Notes: generated by a model not told the origin, from the letters alone. DNA of 64,000 nucleotides from Alphaproteobacteria bacterium (GCA_016124635.1 WGNJ01000013.1:62001-126000), one strand, 5' to 3'. Numbered from the stretch's first letter, positions 1 to 10,714 are shown. Numbers and translations: made by a program.

Positions 1-2
1 TG

Positions 3-1571
<1,569 letters not shown>

Positions 1572-1573
1572 TC

Positions 1574-2500
1574 TTGGGTTCGATCACGACCAACAACGTA
1601 AGTTCAGCCGGCTCGCTTGCTGGGCCGGCCGACTACATCGCGCTGCTGAAGCCGAGGGTGATGTCGTTGGTCGTGTTCACCGCGCTTGCGACGATCGTTG
1701 TCGCGCCGGGTGGGATGCACCCCGTGTTCGCGTTCGCCGCGATCCTCTGCATTGCGATCGGAGCAGGAGCCGCAGGCGCGCTGAACCAGTGGTACGACGC
1801 CGACATCGATGCGGTTATGAAGCGCACGAGCACGCGTCCCGTGCCGTCGGGCCGCGTCACGCCGCAGGAAGCACTCGAGTTCGGCGCGGTACTAGCTTTC
1901 GGTTCGGTCTTTTGCATGGCCTTCCTCGTCAGCTACCTGGCGGCCGCGTTACTCGCGTTCACGATCGGCTTCTATCTTTTCGTCTACACGATGTGGCTGA
2001 AGCGGCTCACCGTTCAGAACATCGTCATTGGCGGGGCCGCGGGCGCTTTGCCGCCGGTGATCGCTTGGGCTGCGGCGACGGGCTCGATCTCGGCGCCCCT
2101 GCCGTGGCTGCTCTTTCTCATCATCTTCCTTTGGACGCCGCCACATTTTTGGGCCTTGGCACTCGCCGGCTCGGACGACTACGCGCGCGCCAACGTGCCG
2201 ATGCTGCCGGTCGTGAAGGGCCCCCGCGCGACGCGCAACCAGATCCTGTTCTATTCGCTGATCGTGACGCCGCTCGCCGTCGCGCCGTATTGGTTGAACC
2301 TCGTGGGTCCAATCTATGGCGCGGTATCGGCCGTTGCCGGGATCGGCTTTGTTGCGCTCGCGCTTGTTCTGTGGCGTTCGCCGCAACAGGCCGAACGCAC
2401 GAACGCGTTGCGTCTTTTTGCGTATTCGATCTTCTATTTGTTCGCGATCTTTACGGCATTGCCTGTCGAGAGGTTGTTGGGCTTCGCGCCGGGAGCATGA
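1574..2500 (+). CDS. ctaB: Protoheme IX farnesyltransferase (heme O synthase)
   Basis: Transfers a farnesyl group to heme b to make heme O, the precursor of the heme A used by the adjacent oxidase. It is a polytopic membrane prenyltransferase (UbiA superfamily). The Asp-rich motif [15 protein letters not shown] binds the prenyl diphosphate, and a second conserved loop, [11 protein letters not shown], is present. No ATG lies near the expected N terminus. I chose TTG at 1574, 2 bases after the ctaD stop, which gives 308 residues, normal for CtaB; the next ATG (1660) would cut into the conserved LLKPRVM region. The frame is open further upstream inside ctaD, but that part reads as a shadow of ctaD. 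The gene ends in an ATGA overlap with the next one. Confidence 0.93.
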   Translation: MGSITTNNVSSAGSLAGPADYIALLKPRVMSLVVFTALATIVVAPGGMHPVFAFAAILCIAIGAGAAGALNQWYDADIDAVMKRTSTRPVPSGRVTPQEALEFGAVLAFGSVFCMAFLVSYLAAALLAFTIGFYLFVYTMWLKRLTVQNIVIGGAAGALPPVIAWAAATGSISAPLPWLLFLIIFLWTPPHFWALALAGSDDYARANVPMLPVVKGPRATRNQILFYSLIVTPLAVAPYWLNLVGPIYGAVSAVAGIGFVALALVLWRSPQQAERTNALRLFAYSIFYLFAIFTALPVERLLGFAPGA

Positions 2501-2646
2501 ACGCGATGGAGCTCACGCCCGAGGAAAAGCGCAAACGGAGTCAGCGCAACTACGCGATCGCCGCGGCCTTGCTGGCGCTCGTCGCGCTGATCTTCATCGT
2601 CACTGTCGCCAAGATCGGCGGCAACATCGCATCGAGGCCTTTGTGA
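2497..2646 (+). CDS. Small single-pass membrane protein of the oxidase cluster (CoxF-like)
   Basis: A 49-residue protein with a charged N terminus ([12 protein letters not shown]) followed by one hydrophobic segment (about residues 20-42) rich in Ala, Leu, Val and Ile. It overlaps the ctaB stop by 4 bases (ATGA) and its own TGA overlaps the ctaG start (TGATG), so it is translationally coupled on both sides. A protein of this size between ctaB and ctaG is a regular feature of alphaproteobacterial oxidase clusters, sometimes named CoxF. Its biochemical role is not established. I infer a role in oxidase assembly from position only. Confidence 0.85.
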   Translation: MNAMELTPEEKRKRSQRNYAIAAALLALVALIFIVTVAKIGGNIASRPL

Positions 2647-3215
2647 TGCGCAAGTTGGGCCCGAACGATCGCATCGTCCTGACATGCGTCGGCGTCCTGG
2701 CGTTCATGATTGCGGCCACGTACGCATCGGTGCCGCTCTATCGCATCTTCTGTCAGGCTACGGGCTTCGACGGCACGCCGCGCATCGCTGAAGGCGCCTC
2801 GACGGTCGTATCCGACCGCACGATCGAGGTGCGCTTCGATTCGAACGTCGGGGGAGGGCTACCCTGGAGCTTCTACCCCGAGCAGCGCTCCGTTACCGTG
2901 CATCTGGGCGAAAACAAGCTCGTCTATTTTCACGCCAAGAACGAGTTCCAGACCGATACGGTCGGCGCCGCCACTTTCAACATCACGCCCGAAAAAGCGG
3001 CCACCTACTTCAACAAAATCCAATGCTTCTGCTTCAACAGCCAAGAGCTCAAAGGCGGGCAGAGCGCGGACATGGGCGTGACGTTCTTCGTCGATCCTGC
3101 GATCGCGACCGATCCGTCGACCAAGGAAGTTCAGACCATAACCTTGTCCTATACGTTTTTCCCGGCGAAGCGGGACTCAAACACCGTCGCTGCCGTTCAG
3201 CCGCGCGCGAAGTAA
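2646..3215 (+). CDS. ctaG: Cytochrome c oxidase copper-insertion protein CtaG/Cox11
   Basis: Delivers copper to the CuB site of oxidase subunit I. The 189-residue protein has one N-terminal membrane anchor (about residues 10-30, ending in the conserved VPLYRIFCQ) and a periplasmic immunoglobulin-like domain. The copper-binding CFCF motif is intact within KIQCFCFNSQ, and the first Cys (FCQATG) is also present. The start is the ATG overlapping the stop of the preceding small gene (TGATG). Length and motifs fit the family fully. Confidence 0.97.
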   Translation: MRKLGPNDRIVLTCVGVLAFMIAATYASVPLYRIFCQATGFDGTPRIAEGASTVVSDRTIEVRFDSNVGGGLPWSFYPEQRSVTVHLGENKLVYFHAKNEFQTDTVGAATFNITPEKAATYFNKIQCFCFNSQELKGGQSADMGVTFFVDPAIATDPSTKEVQTITLSYTFFPAKRDSNTVAAVQPRAK

Positions 3216-3233
3216 CTCTAGAGGGATCGACCG

Positions 3234-4088
3234 ATGGCCTCCGACGAAGTCAGACACGATTATCACCTGGTTCAGCCGAGTGCGTGGCCGATCGTCGGCT
3301 CCATCGGTGCCTTCGTCACCGCAGTCGGCGCGATCAGCTATTTCCAGACGCTAAAAGGCAATGGCGGCCTGCACATCTTTGGCCTGACCTTGAGCGGTTG
3401 GTGGCTGCTTGCCCTCGGCGCGGCGCTGTTGATCTACACGTTCGTCGGTTGGTGGCGCGACGTGATCAAGGAGTCGGTCGTCAATCACGATCACACGCCG
3501 GTCGTGAAGCTTGGCCTGCGCTACGGCATGATCCTCTTCATTGCCTCGGAGGTCATGTTCTTCGTGGCCTGGTTCTGGGCTTACTTCAACTCGGCGTTGT
3601 TTCCGCACGACGTCGGCCTCAAAGGTTGGCCGCCCGAAGGCATCGCGACCTTCGACCCCTGGCACGTTCCGCTGCTCAACACGCTGATCCTGTTGACCTC
3701 GGGCACGACCGTGACGTGGGCGCACCACGCGATCCAGACCGGCAATCAGAGAGACGCCGTGCGCGGTCTCGCGCTCACCGTCATTCTCGGCATGTCGTTC
3801 ACCGCGCTGCAGGCCTACGAATACGGCCACGCGGCCTTCGCCTACGCCGGCAACATCTACGGCGCGACCTTCTTCATGGCGACAGGCTTCCATGGTTTCC
3901 ATGTGATCGTCGGCACAATCTTCTTGACCGTGTGTCTCGTCCGCGCAATGCGCGGTCACTTCACGCCGGAGCGTCACTTCGGCTTCGAGGCCGCGGCGTG
4001 GTACTGGCACTTCGTTGACGTGGTTTGGCTCTTCCTGTTCGCCTCGATCTACGTGTGGGGCGAGGGTCCACACTTAGCGGTTCAATGA
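3234..4088 (+). CDS. ctaE: Cytochrome c oxidase subunit III
   Basis: Third core subunit of the aa3-type oxidase, a 284-residue protein with seven membrane segments. Family marks include WWRDV, the HTPVVKLGLRYGMILFIASEVMFF stretch with its conserved membrane Glu, GATFFMATGFHGFHV and the C-terminal WYWHFVDVVWLFLF. The start ATG at 3234 follows an AGAGGGA ribosome binding site. It lies 18 bases after ctaG in the same direction, so it is most likely co-transcribed with the whole cluster. Confidence 0.98.
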   Translation: MASDEVRHDYHLVQPSAWPIVGSIGAFVTAVGAISYFQTLKGNGGLHIFGLTLSGWWLLALGAALLIYTFVGWWRDVIKESVVNHDHTPVVKLGLRYGMILFIASEVMFFVAWFWAYFNSALFPHDVGLKGWPPEGIATFDPWHVPLLNTLILLTSGTTVTWAHHAIQTGNQRDAVRGLALTVILGMSFTALQAYEYGHAAFAYAGNIYGATFFMATGFHGFHVIVGTIFLTVCLVRAMRGHFTPERHFGFEAAAWYWHFVDVVWLFLFASIYVWGEGPHLAVQ

Positions 4089-4102
4089 GGCCAAGGGGCC
4101 TC
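4087..4102 (+). other. Short stem-loop between ctaE and the DUF983 gene
   Basis: A perfect 6-bp stem (GAGGCC/GGCCTC) with an AAGG loop starts inside the ctaE stop codon. There is no T-run after it, so it is not a classical terminator. It could be an mRNA processing or stability element, or chance. Confidence 0.35.
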
Positions 4103-4116
4103 CGCGAGGATCTTGT

Positions 4117-4479
4117 ATGGCGAATGACGTAGCCCCGTTGTGGTTGTCGGGGCTGCGCTGCCGCTGCCCTCGCTGTGGTAAAGGACGGCTGTTTTCCAGC
4201 TACCTGAAGATTGCACCGGGCTGTTCCGTCTGTGGTTTGGACTACGGATTTGCCGATGCAGGCGATGGGCCGGCGGTCTTCGTGGTTCTCGTCGCGGGCG
4301 CACTCATCGCCGCCGCGGCGGCCTTCGTCGAGCTGAATTATCATCCGCCCTACTGGATGCATCTGGTCATCTGGCTCCCCGTGACCGTGGGGCTGTGTCT
4401 CGCCTTGTTGCCGCCCTTCAAGGCCACGCTTTTCGCCTTGCAATATCGGCATGACGCAGGCGAGGGGCGCCTGCAGTAA
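4117..4479 (+). CDS. DUF983 family membrane protein
   Basis: A 120-residue protein with an N-terminal zinc-ribbon-like pair of CxxC motifs (CRCPRCGKG near residue 15 and CSVCGLDYG near residue 40), followed by two hydrophobic helices (about residues 50-72 and 80-100). This layout is typical of DUF983, a family found almost always beside oxidase assembly genes in alphaproteobacteria. It sits between ctaE and SURF1, so a role in oxidase biogenesis is likely but unproven. Confidence 0.9.
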   Translation: MANDVAPLWLSGLRCRCPRCGKGRLFSSYLKIAPGCSVCGLDYGFADAGDGPAVFVVLVAGALIAAAAAFVELNYHPPYWMHLVIWLPVTVGLCLALLPPFKATLFALQYRHDAGEGRLQ

Positions 4480-4487
4480 TATCGGCC

Positions 4488-5204
4488 ATGCAATTCCGTC
4501 CGCTGCCCATCTTGTCGATTGTGACCATCGGGGCGCTGATCCTGCTCATCGGACTCGGCGTGTGGCAGCTCGAGCGGCGCGAGGAGAAACATGCCCTCCT
4601 CGCGGAGATCGCACATCGCATGATCGCGCCGGCGGAGTCGGTTGAGGCTCTGCTTATCGAGGAGGACACCGCCGCCTTTCGTCATGCGACGGCCGAGGGC
4701 GTCTTCGAAAACGCGAAGGAAGCCTATGTCTTCGCGCCGCGAAGCGACGAAAGTGGAACGCACCTCGGATACAAGGTCGTGACGCCGCTTCGTTTGACAG
4801 CGGGCGCGCTCATCATGGTCGATCGCGGTTGGGTGCCGATGGAGCAACGGAATCCGGCGGCGCGGATCAAGGGCCAAATCGAAACGCCGGTGGCAATTCG
4901 CGGCGTGCTGAGACCGACTGTATCGCCCGGCATGTTCACGCCAGATCCGAATGTCGTCGAGCACATTTGGTACGTTCGCGACATCTTGGGCATGGCCGCA
5001 GCGCTCGGCCTGAAGCCCGCGACATCGCTCTATCTTGAGGCCTCGACGGCCGCACAAGGCGGTCCGGTCCCGATATCGGACGCGCCGGAGATTCCAGATA
5101 ACCATCTGCAATATGCGATCACGTGGTTCGCTCTCGCGCTCGTTCTTGTGATCATCTATTTCGTCTTCCATCATTCGCGCGGTCGCCTGAGGTTTGGCCG
5201 GTGA
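4488..5204 (+). CDS. SURF1 family cytochrome oxidase assembly protein
   Basis: SURF1 proteins help insert heme a into oxidase subunit I. The 238-residue product has the family topology of two membrane helices (about residues 7-24 and 208-228) flanking a periplasmic domain. Conserved pieces include GVWQLERREEK, the VDRGWVP segment and the C-terminal NNHLQYAITWF-like motif (here DNHLQYAITWFALAL). It ends in a 4-base overlap with thrC (GTGA). Confidence 0.95.
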   Translation: MQFRPLPILSIVTIGALILLIGLGVWQLERREEKHALLAEIAHRMIAPAESVEALLIEEDTAAFRHATAEGVFENAKEAYVFAPRSDESGTHLGYKVVTPLRLTAGALIMVDRGWVPMEQRNPAARIKGQIETPVAIRGVLRPTVSPGMFTPDPNVVEHIWYVRDILGMAAALGLKPATSLYLEASTAAQGGPVPISDAPEIPDNHLQYAITWFALALVLVIIYFVFHHSRGRLRFGR

Positions 5205-6574
5205 AATTCATCAGCACACGCGGTGGGGCGCCGCCGATCGGCTTTGAGCAGGTGTTGCTTTCGGGGCCGGCTCCCGATGGCGGCCTCTATGTGCCGGAGA
5301 CGTGGCCGCAATTCACCGCCAGCGAATTGGCCGCGCTCAAGGGCCGCCCTTACGCAGAAATCGTCGCCGCCGTTTTGGCGAAGTTTGCGGACGAGGATTG
5401 GGCTGAGCAGTCGGCGCGCGTTGCGCGCGCCGTCTATGCGCGCTTCGATTCGCCGGATGTCGCTCCGCTCGTCGAGCTTGAGCCGGGGCGATATCTGCTC
5501 GAGCTGTTTCACGGGCCGACGCTCGCCTTCAAGGACTTCGCGCTGCAGCTCGTTGTGCCGTTGATGGCCGAAGCGCTGCGGCGGCGGAAGGAGCGGGCGC
5601 TCGTGCTGGTCGCGACTTCGGGCGACACGGGCGCCGCAGCCGTTGCGGCGATCGCCAATCAGCCGAGCATCGATCTCGTCGTTTTGCATCCGTTGGGCCG
5701 CATCTCCGACATTCAGCGCCGGCAGATGACGACCGAGCCGTCCGCCAACGTTCACAATGTCGCCGTCGAGGGTACGTTCGACGACGCACAGGCTCTCGTC
5801 AAAACACTCTTTGCAGACACGGCGTTCGCGCGTGCACATCATTTGGCGGCAGTGAACTCGATCAATTGGGTTCGCATCGCCGCGCAAGTTGCCTATTACA
5901 TGGCGAGTTGCTTGCGCCTTGGCTTGAAGCCGCTGACATTCGTCGTGCCGACGGGCAACTTCGGCGACGTCTTCGCGGGTTTCGTGGCGCAAAAGATGGG
6001 AGCGCCGATAGCGCGCCTCGTCGTCGCGACGAACTCGAACGACATCCTGACGCGCGCCATCGACACCGGCGTCTACGCTCGTGGGCAGGTGCACGCGACG
6101 ATGTCGCCCGCCATGGACATCCAAGTCGCCAGCAATTTTGAACGGCTGATCTTCGAGGCGCACGGCCGCGACGGTGCGACGACGAGCAAATTGATGGCGG
6201 AGTTCGCCAAGACCGGCGCCCTCGAGTTCAGCCATGCTGCGCACGAGTTCGTGCGCCAAGTCTTCGCCGCGGCAAGCGTCGACGAGCATGAGACGCTTGC
6301 GACGATGACAAGCACGTTCAAGGCGACGCACAGAGTCGTCGATCCGCACACGGCGGTCGGCTTGGCCGCGACGGCACGCCTTGCGCGCCCTGAGGAAGTC
6401 GTCGTCACATTGGCGACAGCCCATCCGGCAAAATTCCCGGACGCAGTAGCCAAGGCGACCGGAGTGCGGCCCGTGCTTCCCGCGCGGCTGAAGGCGATCG
6501 TGGACGCCCCCGAGCGATGCACGACGCTGCCGAACGACGCCGTAGAATTGAAGCGCTTCATCCAGAAGATTTGA
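5201..6574 (+). CDS. thrC: Threonine synthase
   Basis: PLP-dependent enzyme converting O-phosphohomoserine to threonine, the last step of threonine synthesis. The 457-residue product starts VKFISTRGGAPPIGFEQ; the GTG at 5201 overlaps the SURF1 stop and gives the canonical N terminus. The PLP lysine lies in GPTLAFKDFALQL, the phosphate-binding loop is ATSGDTGAAA, and VPTGNFGDVFAG is another family signature. This is the long, fungal-type threonine synthase. The partner kinase thrB lies at 42.0-43.0 kb. Confidence 0.97.
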   Translation: MKFISTRGGAPPIGFEQVLLSGPAPDGGLYVPETWPQFTASELAALKGRPYAEIVAAVLAKFADEDWAEQSARVARAVYARFDSPDVAPLVELEPGRYLLELFHGPTLAFKDFALQLVVPLMAEALRRRKERALVLVATSGDTGAAAVAAIANQPSIDLVVLHPLGRISDIQRRQMTTEPSANVHNVAVEGTFDDAQALVKTLFADTAFARAHHLAAVNSINWVRIAAQVAYYMASCLRLGLKPLTFVVPTGNFGDVFAGFVAQKMGAPIARLVVATNSNDILTRAIDTGVYARGQVHATMSPAMDIQVASNFERLIFEAHGRDGATTSKLMAEFAKTGALEFSHAAHEFVRQVFAAASVDEHETLATMTSTFKATHRVVDPHTAVGLAATARLARPEEVVVTLATAHPAKFPDAVAKATGVRPVLPARLKAIVDAPERCTTLPNDAVELKRFIQKI

Positions 6575-6689
6575 TCCACAACCCTAGGAAACGGCAGAAA
6601 TCTGCGGCTTTCCGTCGATCGGAAACGCCCCATGAAATTCGTCGGCGAGTGCTCTATGTACTCGGCTCCCCAGTTGCGAAAGTCTCTCA

Positions 6690-7949
6690 ATGTCCCCGCA
6701 GATTACCAAGCTGAAGAACGGGCTCACCGTCGTCACCGATCCGATGCCGCACCTCGAAACCGCGGCCGTCGGCGTTTGGGTGAACGCCGGCGCTCGCCAC
6801 GAGACCGAGCCGACCAACGGTATCGCCCACATGCTCGAGCATATGGCGTTCAAAGGCACGACGCAGCGGAATGCGCGTCAGATCGCTGAGGAGATCGAGC
6901 GCGTCGGCGGCTACCTCAACGCCTACACGGCGCGCGAACAGACGGCTTACTACGCACGCGTGCTGAAGCATGACGTTCCGCTGGCCGTCGATATCCTCGC
7001 CGACATCCTGCAAGATTCAGTCTTCGACGAAGAAGAATTGGCGAGGGAGCAAGGCGTCGTCATTCAGGAGATCGGGCAATCCGAAGACACGCCCGACGAC
7101 ATCATCTTCGATCATCTGCAAGCGACAGCATTTCCCGATCAGCCGCTGGGTCGTCCGATCCTCGGCACAACGAAGCATGTCCAGTCTTTCACGCGCGACA
7201 CGCTGCGCAACCACATCGCCACCTATTACTTCGCCTCCTCGATGGTCTTCATTTCAGCGGGCGCCGTCGAGCACGATAAGATGGTGGCTCTTGCCGAGCG
7301 GGCCTTCGATGGCTTGAAATCGGGCAAGGAGATCGCGCCGGCCGCCGCAACCTATCGCGGCGGCGAGCATCGCACCGGTCAGAAGCTGGAGCAGGCGCAC
7401 ATTGCACTCGCCTTCCGGGGACTGCCCTCGACCCATGAAGACGTTTTCGCGGCGCAGGTCTTTTCGACCGTGCTCGGCGGTGGCATGTCCTCGCGCCTGT
7501 TTCAAGAGGCGCGCGAGAAGCGAGGCCTTTGCTACACGATCTCGACGTTTGGCTCGAGCTATCGCGACACCGGTCTCTTCGGCGTCTATGCCGGAACGAG
7601 CGACGAGGATCTGCCTGAGCTGATCGAAGTCGTTGCCGGCGAAATGCGTGCGCTGGCCGAGAAGGCGAGCGAAGGCGAAACAGCTAGAGCGCGGGCGCAA
7701 ATCAAAGCTGGCATGTTGATGGGACTCGAGCAGGCCTCGTCCCGATGCGAGCAGATCGCGGCTCACTTGTTCACCTATGGCCGCTTGCTATCGACCGAGG
7801 AGTTGGTTGCGCGCATCGACGCAGTCGATCCTGCAGCCGTGAGCCGTATCGCCGCCGACGTCTTGAAGAACAGTAAGCTGAGCCTCGCGTCCATGGGCCC
7901 CGTCGGCAAGCTTGGCTCCTATGATCGCATTGCGCAGCGTTTTGCTTGA
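6690..7949 (+). CDS. M16 family zinc metallopeptidase (MPP-like processing protease)
   Basis: A 419-residue single-module M16 peptidase. The inverted zinc motif HxxEH is H47-MLE-H51, with the downstream Glu in the AREQTAYYARV/IERVGGYLNAYT region, as in the beta subunit of mitochondrial processing peptidase. The second half keeps the usual non-catalytic fold (GGGMSSRLFQEAREKRGLCY). In alphaproteobacteria this gene regularly follows thrC. The start at 6690 gives the standard N terminus (ITKLKNGLTVVTDPMP). Cytoplasmic or periplasmic location cannot be settled; no signal peptide is seen. Confidence 0.95.
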   Translation: MSPQITKLKNGLTVVTDPMPHLETAAVGVWVNAGARHETEPTNGIAHMLEHMAFKGTTQRNARQIAEEIERVGGYLNAYTAREQTAYYARVLKHDVPLAVDILADILQDSVFDEEELAREQGVVIQEIGQSEDTPDDIIFDHLQATAFPDQPLGRPILGTTKHVQSFTRDTLRNHIATYYFASSMVFISAGAVEHDKMVALAERAFDGLKSGKEIAPAAATYRGGEHRTGQKLEQAHIALAFRGLPSTHEDVFAAQVFSTVLGGGMSSRLFQEAREKRGLCYTISTFGSSYRDTGLFGVYAGTSDEDLPELIEVVAGEMRALAEKASEGETARARAQIKAGMLMGLEQASSRCEQIAAHLFTYGRLLSTEELVARIDAVDPAAVSRIAADVLKNSKLSLASMGPVGKLGSYDRIAQRFA

Positions 7950-8557
7950 TGCCGTTTCTCGTAAGCATTGCGCGCCCTGGCACGTCCGCCGCGCTCACCG
8001 GAGCGCACGTCGTATTACGCCCGCCGGTCGCGGCCGATTTCGAGTCGTGGTCGAACCTGCGCCATGAGAGCCGCAACTTCCTGATGCCGTGGGAGCCGAC
8101 GTGGGCACCCGACGAGCTCACGAAGGAGGCATTTCGCCGCCGCCTGCGCCGCTATGCTCAGGCCGCTCGCGACGGCACAGGCCACATTTTCTTCATCTTC
8201 GACAAGAAGACCGGCGCCCTGATGGGCGGTTGTCAGTTGTCCAACATCCGCCAGGGCGTCGCGCAATCTGCGGCGACGCTTGGCTATTGGATGGGCGAGC
8301 GCTACGCGGGCAAGGGCTTGATGACCGATGCTGTCATGGCATTGATTAGATATTGCGTCACCAAATTGGGGCTCCATCGCATCGAAGCGGCTTGCCTTCC
8401 CGACAACGCAGCGTCGCGTCGCGTATTGACGAAGGCAGGTTTCGTCGAGGAGGGTGTCGCCCGCAAATACCTCAAGATCAACGGCCAATGGCGCGACCAC
8501 GTGTTGTTTGCGATCATTGAAGACGACGTCGCATCCGGCCGCATGCAAAAGGGATAG
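7949..8557 (+). CDS. GNAT family N-acetyltransferase (RimJ/RimL-like)
   Basis: A 202-residue acetyltransferase with the acetyl-CoA-binding stretch LGYWMGERYAGKGLMTDAV and the C-terminal block HRIEAACLPDN, ASRRVLTKAGFVEEG typical of the RimJ/RimL subgroup that acetylates protein N termini. The substrate cannot be read from sequence. The ATG at 7949 overlaps the M16 stop (TGATG); a TTG just before it is also in frame. It is coupled to the M16 gene and followed 2 bases later by an FKBP gene. Confidence 0.92.
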   Translation: MPFLVSIARPGTSAALTGAHVVLRPPVAADFESWSNLRHESRNFLMPWEPTWAPDELTKEAFRRRLRRYAQAARDGTGHIFFIFDKKTGALMGGCQLSNIRQGVAQSAATLGYWMGERYAGKGLMTDAVMALIRYCVTKLGLHRIEAACLPDNAASRRVLTKAGFVEEGVARKYLKINGQWRDHVLFAIIEDDVASGRMQKG

Positions 8558-8559
8558 GA

Positions 8560-9126
8560 ATGGCTGAACAATCGCCCGTGCTTGCCGCGCTGACTTCGCC
8601 GAAGACGTATTCTGCGCTCGCGGGCGTTGCGCTCGGCCTCGTCATCTTCTTGGTTGTTGCCTGGTCTATGGGGTACCTGACGAGGCCTTCCGCAGAGCAG
8701 CTCGCGGAGCAGGCTCTCGAGGCTCAAATTCCCGAGGTGCTGAGCCGTGCCAAGAACGAGGCCTTCCTCGCCGCGCATGCCAAGCAAACTGGCGTGACAG
8801 TCTTGCCGGACGGTTTACAGTATCGCGTGATCAAAGCCGGCACCGGCAAGAAGCCGGAGTCCGCAAGCGCGGTCGTCAAAGTGAACTACACCGGCAAATT
8901 CATCGATGGCACGACGTTCGACTCCTCGGAAGGTCGTGGGCCAGCCGAGTTTCCGCTGAACCAGGTGATCAAAGGCTGGACGGAAGGGCTTCAACTCATG
9001 CAGGTGGGCGAAAAGGCGGAATTCGTTATCCCCTACGATCTCGCCTATGGGCCGGAGGGCCGCCAAGGTGCAATTCCGCCATACCAAACGCTCGTCTTCG
9101 AGGTCGAACTATTGGATGTGAAATAG
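8560..9126 (+). CDS. Membrane-anchored FKBP-type peptidyl-prolyl isomerase
   Basis: A 188-residue protein with an N-terminal membrane helix (about residues 20-42), a short linker and an FKBP domain (about residues 85-188). FKBP core motifs are [41 protein letters not shown] and [23 protein letters not shown]. The active domain should face the periplasm if the N terminus is inside. The next gene is a close paralogue without the anchor. AGGGATAGG precedes the ATG. Confidence 0.94.
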   Translation: MAEQSPVLAALTSPKTYSALAGVALGLVIFLVVAWSMGYLTRPSAEQLAEQALEAQIPEVLSRAKNEAFLAAHAKQTGVTVLPDGLQYRVIKAGTGKKPESASAVVKVNYTGKFIDGTTFDSSEGRGPAEFPLNQVIKGWTEGLQLMQVGEKAEFVIPYDLAYGPEGRQGAIPPYQTLVFEVELLDVK

Positions 9127-9156
9127 TCGCTACCGCCTATTGGAGGATTTTTTGAG

Positions 9157-9558
9157 ATGTCGTCGTCAGCCTTGAGCAAAGAGAAGAACGAAGAATTTCT
9201 CACCACCAACGCCAAGAAGCAGGGCGTTACCGTGACGCCGAGCGGTCTCCAATATCGTGTGATCAAGGCCGGCACCGGCAAGAAGCCGGAGTCCGCGCGC
9301 GCGACCGTGAAGGTGCACTACACCGGCAAGCTGATCGACGGCACCACGTTTGACTCGTCCGTCGGTGGAGCGCCGATCGAATTTCCGCTGAACCGCGTGA
9401 TCTCGGGCTGGACCGAGGGACTGCAACTCATGCAGGAAGGCGAAAAGGGCGAGCTCGTGATTCCGCAGGAACTCGGCTACGGCGCGCACGGTAGCCCCGG
9501 TGCGATCCCGCCCTATCAGACCCTGATCTTCGAGGTCGAGCTGCTTGGCGTTAAGTAG
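9157..9558 (+). CDS. Soluble FKBP-type peptidyl-prolyl isomerase
   Basis: A 133-residue FKBP with no signal peptide or anchor. It matches the neighbouring FKBP over nearly its whole length, sharing blocks such as [16 protein letters not shown] and [10 protein letters not shown], so the two arose by tandem duplication. The gene has its own ribosome binding site (TGGAGGATTTTTTGAG before the ATG). The last 8 bases overlap the end of a convergent small gene. Confidence 0.94.
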   Translation: MSSSALSKEKNEEFLTTNAKKQGVTVTPSGLQYRVIKAGTGKKPESARATVKVHYTGKLIDGTTFDSSVGGAPIEFPLNRVISGWTEGLQLMQEGEKGELVIPQELGYGAHGSPGAIPPYQTLIFEVELLGVK

Positions 9559-9748
9559 CGTCCGGCTCTCGCTCTCGCTTCGCGCCAAGCTCGTCGGCAA
9601 GACGGCGCAAGTGCGCGACAAGCTGATCGTCGGGCACCTGCAGATACTGCTTTAGTATCAGCAGCATCTCGTGATCGTTGAGCGTCGCTTTGACTTCGCC
9701 GGCCTGCCCTGAAGCGATGGCCTGACGAACAGCCAGCCGTGTCGTCAT
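9551..9748 (-). CDS. Small hypothetical protein
   Basis: A 65-residue, helix-rich, charged protein ([14 protein letters not shown] at the start, [16 protein letters not shown] near the end) with no membrane segment and no family I recognise. The ATG at 9748 has an AGGAG about 10 bases upstream, which favours it over an in-frame TTG at 9757. It converges on the FKBP gene with an 8-base overlap and lies just downstream of the LuxR-type gene, possibly in the same transcript. Confidence 0.6.
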   Translation of the reverse strand: MTTRLAVRQAIASGQAGEVKATLNDHEMLLILKQYLQVPDDQLVAHLRRLADELGAKREREPDAT

Positions 9749-9780
9749 GGAACGCAACTCCTACTGCGATGCCGACGCAT

Positions 9781-10491
9781 CTACGCGGCGATCAGACGGT
9801 CCTTCACGGCCTTCGTGACGGCTTGGACACGCGTCATGACCTTGAGTTTGTCTTTGGCCTTGTCGAGATGGAAGCGGACCGTGCGCGGGCTCACGCCGAG
9901 TATGATGCCGATCTCCGGGTCGGTCTTGCCGAGCGCCACCCAGCGTAGGCACTCCGTCTGACGTGCACTGAGGTTTGACGAGTTCGCGCTTTGCGAAACC
10001 GGCTCATTGCGAAGTTGCGCGGCGCGCTTGAACGCAAGATGGACGGCAATTTGCAAGAGCGAGCGCGAGAGCGCGCTGAGCCGCTCGATGGGTCCGCTGA
10101 GAATGGCCAGGCCTTCCACGCCGCCGGTGCCGACGATCGGAATTGTCAGAGCGTCGCCCTGCTTGGCGATGAAACGGAAGCTTTCCTGCCAGCGGCCGAG
10201 CACAAGTCCGTGGCTCAGCAGTTCTGACGCCGCAACTGGCCGGCCGCTCTGCAGCGCAGCAATAACGAGCGGGTTCGGCGCAGTCGGGTGGCTGTCGCCA
10301 AAATCGATTCCGCCATCGCTGAAGAGGCGCTCGCCGAGCCCGCCTTCACCGGCCCGCGCTTTGTCGAAAAGCGACATATGCGTGACGCCGAACTGTTCGA
10401 CGAAACACTTGAGCAGCGGCCAAATGGCACTCGGTGAAGTGGCTTCGCCGACGTTGACGATGAGTTGGCTCAAATCTTCGATCGTACGCAT
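9781..10491 (-). CDS. LuxR-type regulator with N-terminal sensor domain
   Basis: A 236-residue regulator. Residues 1-160 resemble an autoinducer-binding-type alpha/beta domain (PIVGTGGVEGLAILSGP near the core), and residues 170-235 form a LuxR helix-turn-helix (LSARQTECLRWVALGKTDPEIGIILGVSPRTVRFHLDKA). The Trp/Tyr/Asp set that contacts acyl-homoserine lactones in TraR/LuxR is not obvious, and no LuxI synthase gene is in the window, so this looks like an orphan regulator with an unknown ligand. It is transcribed away from the receiver gene at 10715 across a 223-base gap, which fits a role in controlling that signalling block. Confidence 0.88.
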   Translation of the reverse strand: MRTIEDLSQLIVNVGEATSPSAIWPLLKCFVEQFGVTHMSLFDKARAGEGGLGERLFSDGGIDFGDSHPTAPNPLVIAALQSGRPVAASELLSHGLVLGRWQESFRFIAKQGDALTIPIVGTGGVEGLAILSGPIERLSALSRSLLQIAVHLAFKRAAQLRNEPVSQSANSSNLSARQTECLRWVALGKTDPEIGIILGVSPRTVRFHLDKAKDKLKVMTRVQAVTKAVKDRLIAA

Positions 10492-10714
10492 CCGTCACCT
10501 GCTGAAATTGTGAAAGTTTCGTAGTACCGCGAGCGGCCGCTGCCGTTCGCGCGCACTGTCAAACTAGCGAACTTCCAAAATGCGCACATTGATCTAGATG
10601 GCAGATAACCTGGCCAAAAATCGGCATATGCGTAAGGGCATATGTCCTCCGCACAACAGACAACGGCAGGCGGCTCTGGCTTGATGCTTCGTCCAGGAGT
10701 CCAGGATTTCGTTG

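Noticed and set aside
9781..10491. Complete quorum-sensing system
   Set aside because: Only the LuxR-type regulator is present; no LuxI-like acyl-homoserine lactone synthase can be found in the window.
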